NCBI RefSeq assembly: GCF_021917145.1
Contig: NC_061070.1
Location: forward strand, 19,250,959 to 19,314,958
DNA: 64,000 nucleotides
Source of the DNA: Hypomesus transpacificus
Lineage: Eukaryota; Chordata; Actinopteri; Osmeriformes; Osmeridae
Reading direction: 5' to 3'
The stretch's first letter is position 1. Each line of letters opens with the position of its first letter. The translations under genes and the position numbers were made by a program. The notes beneath the pieces were generated by a model. That model made no database searches. It was given only the letters and a program-made list of their open reading frames with translations, and had not been told where the DNA came from. Shown here piece after piece: positions 54,542 to 64,000 of the stretch.

Positions 54542-56968
54542 CAGACAGAGCCTCTGCAGCAGCCTGGTGTGAGAGCAAAACAGAGCAGAGCAGAGCATGC
54601 CGGCCAGACGGCCTCAGCCTTCGTCTCTGCGGAGAGGAAGGGGGAAGCCCAGTGTCTGCAGGCTGTTGCTTTGCAGCGCTGAGTAATGCAGCCAGGGACT
54701 GGGTGGAGTGGCCTCGCTGCACAAACCCTCCTCACATCAGACCCGTCTGGGTCTTCCAGCTCCCTGGCTGAGCGACCTGGACCTCGGCTGGGCTGGGCCC
54801 TCCTACTGGAGGAGATTCTAGACTTCAGACCAGTCCGGCGTGGCCAGAATAACATGGCTCGCCCTTTTAAGACGAGTGTTGGGGTTGTCAGAACATGCTT
54901 ACTTCAAGATGTATTTTTTGGGGGCATTTATGCTTAATTGGATAGATTGAAGATGACAGGAGAGAGAGAGACAGGGAGAGAGACATGGAGAGAGACATGG
55001 AGAGAGACATGGAGAGAGACAGGGAGAGAGACATGGAGAGAGACATGGAGACATGGATTTGCATATAAGAAGGGAGCGTGACCAGAGGCTGTGATGTATG
55101 TGACGGATGAAATCTGCATTGAAATTGGAATGTGTGTGCGGTTTGTTATTGAGCTTGATGGTATGGAAACCCCACAGCACTTAACCTGCCACGACGCACT
55201 CATCCAGTATCGGGGCGCTCCCAGAAAACACACTAACTGTTGGTAGACTAAAACAGTCAGGCGCCAGCGCTGAAGGATTCCTGACTGATCGCGGGGAGCT
55301 GGGGGACGACATGTTAACCAGAGCCCAGTGAACATGCTTGTTCACATCAGCTCAACTGTACGATGCGCACTCACCACACTGCATTCCACGTTTGCATTAA
55401 CGACACTCCTGCTTGGCCACATGAATTTCACTGCATCAAAGCAGTTGTCAAGGATTATTTGATCCTTCTCCACCAAACCCACATTGTACAATGCAATAAT
55501 AAGACCGAATAAATCAGATCCGGGAACACGCATTACTGAGCAATATATCAGCGTTCCATCATCTCTCAAAGCCTGAGGATGGCGATGGAAAGAGCTAATG
55601 AAACAGTGATTGATGGAGGAATGTTCCAGAGGCAGCTCTGACTGATGGGCAGTGCTCGTTTCATTGGTTCTGTGGTTAGCCAATCATAACACCTCTTTCT
55701 GAGTGCTGAGGGACGGAGACCTCCGATGCTCCCCAAAGCTAGCTTCGTTTTGTTGCTCTTGTTCTCAAGTTCATCAAAATGCAAATAAGAAATGTAAAAG
55801 ACAGATGCTCTAGCTGCACACACAAGGGTTTTGTTTGTGTGCGTGTGTGTGTGTGTGCGTGTGTGCCTGTGTGTGTGTGTGTGCGTGTGCGTCAGGAGAG
55901 TTGGGAATTTCCTTGGGCACAATTTATATAATCACCAGCAAGAGGGTTTCAGGGATCAGTCAAGCATCACATTCGTTTTAACATTGTAAACACACACATT
56001 AGAATTGATATGCAGTCTAACTTTATAGAACAAACACAATGTCGTTTGGAGTATTTCCAAGACTGTTGTTTTGGATTTAACCTGATTCTCTGTGTTACTC
56101 TATGGAGTGAGAACAAAGAGCCGTTCTAATGCTAGCAGATTATCGCCCAATCAGGTGTATGTAGGTGGAAATTGGCAGTATATTATCAGAAGATGCCTAT
56201 CTAAGCAGAGCCGTGTGTGTGTGTATAATGTATCCCAGTCCCCTGTCAGAGTAAGGGTTAAACAGGCCGGCTGAAGCTATGAACACAACACTTCAGACAC
56301 TCAGGAAGCCTATAGAGAAGAAAGAGGGGAATTTTGCTCTTGGCATTAGTTACCAGTTTATCTTGAATGACATTTGTTTCTAAAGAAAACAAGTTTTCAG
56401 CAGAAGTGGGATGAGGTTCCATAGACAGTGCCGTTTCAGGCCCCCACGTCAGGACATGTGAAGGGGTGTAAGGATGAAACCCTTTTTGATTGGAATAACA
56501 CTGAGCGTTTGGAGTTTACACAGTGGAGTTGTCACGTCTTATTTCAGCAGCTACACTAACTTCACTGCTGCGATTTTCTAAACCAGTGAAATATCTTTCG
56601 TCATGGGGTGTATTTTCCCGTGTTTGTCCTAGAACCGTTTTCTTCTTCTCTTCTACCATGTCAGTCAAGTTTCTCTCGTCTTCCTGTCTGTCTGGAGGCC
56701 AGTTGGATGTCGCCTGGCCCTGTCAGGGGATTGGGAACATGGAATCCGTGTACTAAACCTCATTGGATTACGGATGTGGGATTTTAATAACCGTGTTCTG
56801 CTGTTATGAGGCACTGGAACATAATTCTCCTCAGGGCACAAAGCTTTGATGTTGGTGAGTGTTTGGAACAGGACTGATATCTTAATCCCCAACCAGAATG
56901 TCCCCAGCTGGAGTGCGAAACACATGATATTATCACTCAGGATTTGGTCAATAACTAATGTGGGAGGT
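54542..56968. other. jag1 upstream region, no gene seen
   Basis: It contains a 12-bp AGACATGGAGAG repeat (54961-55054), a TG repeat (55838-55892) and a unique block (55320-55700) with many short AT-rich homeodomain-like cores. No exon was recognised. Confidence 0.45.
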
Positions 56969-57160
56969 GGGAGTCAGATGGCTGAGCTGTGAGGGAGTCG
57001 GGCTAGAAATCAGAAGGTTGCCGGATCGATTCCCCGCCGTGCAAAAAATTGTTGTGTCCTTGGGCAAGGCACTTCACCCTACTTGCCTCGGGGGGAATGT
57101 CCCTGTACTTTCTGTAAATCGCTCTGGATAAGAGCGTCTGCTAAAATAACTAAATGTAAG
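56969..57160 (+). mobile_element. tRNA-derived SINE, copy 4
   Basis: The head GGGAGTCAGATGGCTGAGCT has a mutated A box and the B-box-like segment is GGATCGATTCC. Body CTTGGGCAAGGCACTTCACC and tail GCGTCTGCTAAAATAACTAA follow. It is the most diverged of the three full-length copies in box A and tail. Confidence 0.88.
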
Positions 57161-57455
57161 GTTTCGGTGTATAACTTACATGTCGACTGCTGTCCGTGTT
57201 GTCCACAAAAGGCAACACAACACAGATGTGTGAGACATGTCCAATGCCTGCAAAGGGATAGATAGTGAGAGACAAACAGAAGGGTAAAGAGAGGGAGAGA
57301 GAAATTTGAAGGTCGAGGTAATTTCAGAGAGAGGGAATGAGAGTTAGGGAGAGGGAGAGGGAGAGAGAGGGGAGGAGTCTGTGTATAACTGCCCACAGCT
57401 GTGTGGTGTATTTCTGCTCTGGCTCAGGCAGGGGAGTCTGCCAGGCCTTGCCTCT

Positions 57456-57685
57456 CTTGGTGGAGCTACACTGAGCCTCCTCTCCTCCTCCTCCTCTCCT
57501 CCTCCTCTCCTCCCTGCTCCTGGTGGAGCTACACTGGGCCTCTTCCTCTCCTCCCCTCCTCTCCTCCTCTCCTCCTCCTCTCCTCCCTGCTCCTGGTGGA
57601 GCTACACTGGGCCTCTTCCTCTCCTCCCCTCCTCTCCTCCTCTCCTCCTCCTCCTCTCCTCCCTGCTCCTGGTGGAACTAAACTG
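57456..57685 (+). repeat. About 63-76-bp repeat, 3-4 copies
   Basis: TGGTGGAGCTACACTGGGCC starts recur at about 57458, 57521, 57594 and 57670 (last diverged). They are separated by CTCCTC-type runs of variable length. Confidence 0.85.
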
Positions 57686-58427
57686 GGCCTCTTCTTTCTC
57701 CAAACGAGTGCAGAGAGACACATCATAACTGTGATAAAAGCTTTAACCCCCTGCAACCTCCCCAATTAGCTGCCCTGTGCCCTGTTTCCTGAAGCAAGAG
57801 GACAACATTCACATCTGAGGAAAGTCTTACCCAAGAGCCATGCAGCATGGTCCTGTCCCTCATCAAATGAGGCTCTGATATCCATCTCTCACTCTCTCTC
57901 TATCTTTCCCCCTCCCTCTCTCTCTCTCTTACTCTCTCACTCACTGTCTCTTTCTCACTTACTCTCACACTTTCTCATACTCTCTCTCTTGCTCTCCCTG
58001 ACTCTTTTTTCTCTCTTTTTCACTCTCTATCTCACAACAACACTGCTGCCAGCTGCTCAGAGTAAATTCCCAAAGACATTGTGCTATGTTCAATTACAGT
58101 ATGTCACAACTTCTGAAAACAGAGGCGTGGTTCCTTCCACTTGTCATCAATGTGTCTTTCACTTCTCAGCACTGTTTGAGACTTAAATTACACAACTCTT
58201 TACACGCCATGACTTGACTAGAATGTAAGACCCAGTTTGTGTGCGAAGCTAAATAATATTAGCGTGTCTGACTGAGAGAGGTAAACCAACCTTGTTGTGT
58301 GTCACAATATTAAGCCATGTGATGTGACAAGCTGGATTTGGTGTCCAGGGTTGTGTAGGCTGGGATCCTGCTTGAGACTGTGCTGTTTACAAACAACCCA
58401 AACAAGCTGAGAAGAGAGGCTCTCTGC

Positions 58428-58462
<35 letters not shown>

Positions 58463-58620
58463 CACACACACAAGGGCGGATGTGCCTTCTTTGAGAGAAC
58501 ACTCTGAGGACAAACATGAAACCAGATCTGTCATGACCTGACTCGGTTGGAGTCCCTGAGGCAGGGAGAAGGGAGGCAGGAGGGCTGTGTGTGAGGATAT
58601 TTCCCCCCCCCACCCCCACC
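57686..58620. other. jag1 upstream region, no gene seen
   Basis: It contains a CT-rich tract (57880-58030) and a CA tract (58427-58472). No exon was recognised. Confidence 0.5.
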
Positions 58621-58641
58621 CCCACCACACACACACACACA

Positions 58642-58672
<31 letters not shown>

Positions 58673-58686
58673 CACCACACACCACA

Positions 58687-58727
<41 letters not shown>

Positions 58728-58780
58728 ACACACACACACACCACACACCACACCACACACACACACCACACACACACACA
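58621..58780 (+). repeat. (CA)n with CCACAC interruptions, left block
   Basis: CA runs are broken by CACCACACACCACACCACAC. The same compound pattern recurs at 59169-59352, on the other side of the inserted LINE-like element. Confidence 0.93.
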
Positions 58781-59168
58781 TTTACATTTACATTTACATT
58801 TATTCATTTAGCAGACGCTTTTGTCCAAAGCGACTTCCAAGAGAGAGCTTCACAAAGTGCATAGGTCACTGATAATAACAACAAGATAGCCCCACAGCAT
58901 TGCGGGTAGTCAAAAACAAGAAGTACATATTGTGGACAACCAAAAAATAGTGCTAAAGGGAAGAAACCATAAGAGCATGTAGTTAAACAAGTTAAAATTA
59001 CACAACATTGATCTCTAAGTGCAGGTGTACCTGTAGGAAAGCAATAAAAATAGGATTAACTAAAAAAAAAGAAGAATACAACAGTTTAAATCAGCTACCA
59101 CTAACCAACAAGAGCAACAGTCTAAGCAAGAGTCATTGTGAACCTTGAGGAAACTAGCGTTGGATTCA
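58781..59168 (-). mobile_element. LINE-like 3' end fragment (L2-type tail)
   Basis: Read on the minus strand it ends GCGTCTGCTAAATGAATAAA followed by TGTAAATGTAAATG-type tail repeats (58781-58800). The last ~45 bp nearly equal the 3' ends of the SINEs at 7976, 36123 and 56969, while the rest is unrelated to them. That is the expected relation between a LINE and the SINEs that use its machinery. The left boundary near 59168 is where the CA repeat resumes. Confidence 0.55.
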
Positions 59169-59265
59169 CACACCACACACACACACCACACACACACACA
59201 CACACCACACACCACACCACACACACACACCACACACACACACACACCACACACCACACCACACA

Positions 59266-59322
<57 letters not shown>

Positions 59323-59352
59323 ACACACACACACACCACACACACACACACC
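59169..59352 (+). repeat. (CA)n with CCACAC interruptions, right block
   Basis: Same compound repeat as 58621-58780, including the ACCACACACCACACCACACA motif twice. Confidence 0.93.
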
Positions 59353-60948
59353 TAAATGTTCCCATGCTGCCAATCAACGCCTTTTTAACACCAAAAGCCT
59401 CCCACCTCCTTCCCCTCACCCCTTCTCATCTCCTCTGCGATATGCTCTCCTAGCGATGTCGAGACCTTGGACTTAAACACCAACAGCTGATTGGTTCATT
59501 TACTTTGTGGTCAGCTAATAATGTCAGGATCCGTGCTTTTCCACACCTTCTGTGAGAGTCAAGTTGGTTCTTAAATGACCAGTTTGACTCAGATATCAAA
59601 TATGCCCCCACAATTGTTTCTGCCTCGTCGATTTTGCCCCTCCCCCACCCCTTCCATCCCATAATAATAATTACGCACCCAGATTGTCAGCACTTGAGTT
59701 TTGAAGAAATCCAATATGACCCACTCAAAAGTTTTTTCCTTCTCTGCTCATTGAAGTGGAGGATAATCTCTCGGGGTTAGCAATAGGTCACCTTTGAATA
59801 TGGGGACTAGACTTCCTGGGCAGCAAAAATTCAGTTCCACCAGACAAACGACACCTGGTTGGAACATGTCCTGCAATATACACAAATGCAAAAACTTTAC
59901 TGAAGAACGTATTTAAATGTTTGATAGCGTAGGTACATTGACATGCCTTGTAGTAGCATGCGATATCACGAGATAAGAAGATTGGGAACATGGTTTTCTC
60001 TCCAGTTCTGCAACCCTGCAAGGTTGTGTTACAGAGTCTGGTAATGTTTGGGATGGATCTGCCTCGTGTTTCAGTCAGTGATAATCGGTCTGACCTCGCT
60101 TCAGACAACAACATGACTCTGAGGGTGCTGAAATAGTGGTCCACTTTCCAATGCCAGACACGTGGTTATACAGAGCCTTGGAATGCCGGAACATTTTGGA
60201 CGTGTTTTATGGGAGAAGCTGTCTGATCAGACGTTGCATCACTCCCCGTCCAGACAGCAGAGAAGAGATGATTTAGGAAATATATCCACATCAAGGCACC
60301 ACAACTAAACACACACACACACCCCCACACACACACACTCCCCCCCCCCACACACACACACACATACACTCTCACTGTCCCACACAGACACATACAAACA
60401 CACATGCACACCCACATACACACAGCGTGTCTTATTTCTGGTCACCATGCACTTTCTGTAGGTTTACCACAGATGGGTTCATTAGCAGAGTGTTTATTTG
60501 AGTCCAGCTCAACAACACATGTACGTAGAGTTTTATTACGACAACGTCACCAAGGAACAGGCAGGGGAGCGAGGGGGGCATTTCTTCAGGAAAACACAAC
60601 CACTTATTAAAGTCTAGACGCAACATAAAACCATCAGAACTCCAGCAGTAAGCAGTCGCAGGCTCCGAGGACCATCAGGGCCCAGTGTCTCTCGCCCACG
60701 CTGGGGTCTGGTCCTGTCTGTGCTCTGTTACAGTCACCACTAGCATCCACTTATCTCATCTAACCGGTGAAGACGAGACGGAGGAAATCTGTTGACCAAT
60801 GGCATTGCAGCAGTACAAGGGGAGGACAAGCGAAAACCCCAAACAAAGATGGGACTAGTCTCGGGCTGACTTGAGCGCTCTACCAGACTAAGCAGTGAGA
60901 ACGGCTGTAATAAACAGTGTCTGTGAGCAGAAGCCCAGACACTCAGGG
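59353..60948. other. jag1 upstream region, no gene seen
   Basis: Mostly unique sequence, with a CA/C-rich block (60307-60424). No exon was recognised. Confidence 0.5.
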
Positions 60949-61225
60949 GACAGACTCAGGGGACAGACTCGGGGAACAGACTCGGGGAACAGACTCAGGG
61001 GACAGACTCAGGGAACTGACTCGGGGAACAGACTCAGGGAACAGACTCGGGGAACAGACTCAGGGGACAGACTCGGGGAACACACTCAGGGGACAGACTT
61101 GGGGAACACACTCAGGGAACAGACTCGGGGAACAGACTCGGGGAACAGACTCAGGGGACAGACTCAGGGCACAGACTCAGGGCACAGACTTTGGGAACAG
61201 ACTCAGGGCACAGACTTTGGGTATT
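60949..61225 (+). repeat. 13-bp minisatellite, about 21 copies
   Basis: The unit is ACAGACTCGGGGA with ACAGACTCAGGGG, ACAGACTCAGGGC and CACACTC variants. Confidence 0.94.
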
Positions 61226-64000
61226 TGAAGCAGACAGATCTTACCATGCCCCTCCATGTGAAGCCTTCGGCGTGCCAGCTGCAGACGACAACGTGCCCCT
61301 ATTTCCAAATAGTTTTTTGGACATCCCTCCGCTCCTGAAAATGACCCAAGCGACCTGCAATATTTATAATACTATCTGGAAGATAGTTTTTTTCCTGACG
61401 TTTCTCTGGAACAGTGGGCCCAGACATGCCTGGAAATCCACCTGCTGTGCAGTGTCGAAAACATTTACAGGCCAAAAAAACTCTATATTTGGGTGGTCGG
61501 AAACACTCTTGGAGAAGTTGGAAAATGGGGTCTGGACGACTGATGACAGCCAAGAAGCTTTTCCTTTTAAATGAACGTCCTGTCTCCTGGAAGAAGAGCA
61601 CATTGAGATTTATTGTCTCCTGCACATGCTCCAGCAAGCTCTACAAAGAACAAGATCACCCCAGTTTCTTCCTAATGTCGATGATTAGCTGAAAAAACGA
61701 TGCTAGAGGCATAAATGTTAGGCTGAAATGTGCAAGGGATTTAAGTTACTTCTATTTCACTCACTCAGCCAGATCAGGGCGATGTATCCAGATAACTATT
61801 TAAACAATTGCAACAAGAACAGATAAACATGTCTGTGCAGACAACCTGAATTCTGCAGGAGGTTCTCTGTAAACGTTCTAATCTTATCCTTCATCTCACT
61901 CGCTAGTGTTGTCCTAAGATACTTGGAGAGGTCGAAGCTGCTTGTCTCTGCTCCATTGTCTGACGACGACTCAAAGAGAAACGTCTAGTTTAGAAGCTGC
62001 AGCCCTAATCCCTAATCTCCTACCTGACATAGAGAGCACAGAGAGGTGGAAGGAAGCTGCCTAGTCCTGGGAGTCCAGAGGCCTGGCTCCCTCTTCAAAT
62101 GGCACAGTGTTTGTTGGGGAATGTGCAATTATGGAGGCCGGCCTTTGATCCTTGCTTTTCCATCAGGGCTAAATTGTCCTCACATTGAGCGCTGCAGTGT
62201 ATCCCTGGGCAGTCTTTCTACTCGGGCTCTCTTTCATGTGCACCCCTCTGGAACTCAAAGCATCCCTGTCTGAAAACCGAGCTGTGGCCTGACCATGCTC
62301 CAATGCTGGCGAAAAAGCCAACCAGTGTGTGTATGGGAGTGTGTGTGTGTGTGTGTGAACGGGAGCGTGGGTGTGTGTGCATGCGCAAGAGTGTGTGTGT
62401 GAGACAAGGAATGGTCAGGAAGTCAGACTGTATGAGAGCGACTGTCCACGGATGTTTGATTGGAGATCGCTGAAGTGTTTAAAACTCCTTGACCAGTGTT
62501 TGGACCTCCTGTTTGCATCTGCGTATCTGTGTGTGTTTGTGATAGGAAGTTGTGTGTGTTTGTGCGGGTGTTGTTTTGGTGATTGAGTCTCTCTGATTTA
62601 GATTTGTTCCACATGTTCCCAAGTGTTATCTTGTCTGACCAAAATAACCTCCACTTCTCTTGAATGATTCCTTAGAGATGGGGACAGGACAGGGTGCTCG
62701 CTAACCATACCCATGACCCAAACCCTAACCTTTAGACTATGGCCCAGAAACTAAGATTCAAGGGGCCAAATGTGTAAAACTCTGTCATTCATTTGTCAAA
62801 AGAAGAAATCTAACCTCTCTTTTTATATTAAATTACATGCAACTAGCTGCATTTCCCACACTTTCAACAGTGCCCACAATTCATACCTTCTGGTAGGTAG
62901 CACATCAGCACACTCAACCTCCATCTCACTTTTTCCCAAATAAACTCATGGAGGTAAAGTTCTGTACCTGCCAGGGTAGGAACGTCACCATCGTTACTGT
63001 AGATGGAAATCCCATCATGCTTTGTTGTCAGATGAGAAGCCTGGTGCTTTGTTACGCGTCTCTCCCAATCTCACCGTCAACTGCTCTGATAATCAACAGC
63101 AAACTGGAACCAGATGTTTTATAAGCAAATAAACAGCAAAAGCAAGGTGTTGTCAGAAACGGTTTGTTTTGCTCTGAGAAAAAACTAAAGGACGATTAGA
63201 GTTGTTCACGCAGTATTAAAACCTGATTTTACAAATGTGGTTGTTGGTCCCCGTCACATGTTATGCATAAGTGATGTGTAAATAATCAAAGGAATGCCTT
63301 TTTTGCATTGGAGGTGCTAATCTGGCAGATTTACAAGATCTGTGTGATGAATTCATGATTTTTCCTTTCACAGCCAAGGCACATAAACCGATCACTTCAA
63401 CAACACAACAGCTCTTGCTGGGTGTCAGATTCAACATCCGAAAGTGGAAAACTTTTTAAAAATCCATATTTTTTTCCTAGAGAGGAAACAATAGACCCTT
63501 TGTCAGTGTTAAGAGGTGGATAGTGGAGTTTGACGTATCAGAGCGTCTGACAGTAATATTCATGTGTCAACACTGATCATTCTAAACATGACTTGAATCT
63601 TTGGCAAAGTTCACTGTTCACGTGTTGACCACAGTAATTGCTTTGCACAGCCATGGGTGTGTAGTGCCGTGTCTAGAAATATGCTCTAACCCTAACCATG
63701 TTTAAGATTTCATCCTGCGGTATATCCCATACCATAACTCTAACACTGACCCTAATTTAACATACCTCAGTTCAACCCTAACTAAACTAACCTAACCCAG
63801 CCCAGCCCAGCCTAGCCCAGCCTAGCCCAGCCTAGCCTAGCCCAGCCTAGCCCATCCTAATCTAGACCAGGAAAATCCAGCCCACCCCTTCAGAACCCCA
63901 GCCCACACTAGCCCCAGACCCTCTCACCCCCCCCCCCCCCTACCAGCCTCGATCTACCCTGCCCAGCCCCTCTCTCACTACCCCACCCCTGCCAGCCTTG
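61226..64000. other. jag1 upstream region to window end, no gene seen
   Basis: No coding exon was recognised. A TG-rich block lies at 62325-62400. Near the end are AACCCTAACC-like runs (62720-62731, 63687-63697), a CCCAGCCTAG repeat (63780-63860) and a C run (63928-63941). Confidence 0.5.
63780..63860 (+). repeat. 5/10-bp CCCAG/CCTAG repeat
   Basis: CCCAGCCTAG and CCCAG units alternate for about 80 bp, grading out of CCTAA-type repeats at the left. Confidence 0.85.

Noticed and set aside
53744..54771. Three overlapping + frames up to 312 codons
   Set aside because: All run through the 16-bp repeat, which is stop-free in all three frames. The non-repeat part resembles no known protein.

Overview
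This is vertebrate nuclear DNA, almost certainly from a ray-finned (teleost) fish. Five spliced protein-coding genes with GT-AG introns can be read by similarity to known vertebrate proteins. The rest is intron and intergenic DNA, very rich in microsatellites, minisatellites and short transposon remnants. Nothing indicates a prokaryotic or viral source.

Left block (1-10.4 kb, + strand): the last five coding exons of memo1 (283-2226) with its 3'UTR and poly(A) signal, an intergenic stretch holding two small hAT-type elements that both keep perfect 8-bp target-site duplications (4692-4951 and 5157-5536), then a complete five-exon srd5a2 (7632-9427, 254 aa). In human these two genes lie near each other on 2p23.

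Middle block: mkks/bbs6 (four coding exons, minus strand, 12955 to 10782, 568 aa) lies tail-to-tail with srd5a2. It is head-to-head with slx4ip (+ strand, first coding exon 14121-14147, then 26191-26277 and 26656-26782). The mkks-slx4ip intergenic region carries a perfect CRE palindrome and two mkks upstream ORFs. Intron 1 of slx4ip is 12 kb and contains a nearly perfect 5.55-kb array of a 40-bp repeat (18575-24125), followed by 28-bp and 15-bp minisatellites. The order mkks-slx4ip-jag1 matches human 20p12.

Right block: jag1 on the minus strand, coding exons 1 (40947-40876), 2 (40658-40353) and 3 (30037-29986). Intron 2 (10.3 kb) holds a ~3.1-kb array of a 41-bp minisatellite and an inverted pair of SINEs. 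The remaining slx4ip exons and jag1 exons from 4 onward should lie between 26783 and 29985. That interval is only 3.2 kb, includes a 500-N assembly gap (27934-28433), and no such exons are recognisable in it. The assembly therefore appears to have lost the 3' parts of two convergent genes there.

From 40948 to 64000 there is no recognisable gene. This is the 5' flank of jag1, with many tandem repeats, one SINE, one LINE-like 3' tail and several unique-sequence stretches that could be cis-regulatory. All gene identities rest on recall of vertebrate protein sequences compared by eye; no database search was possible.
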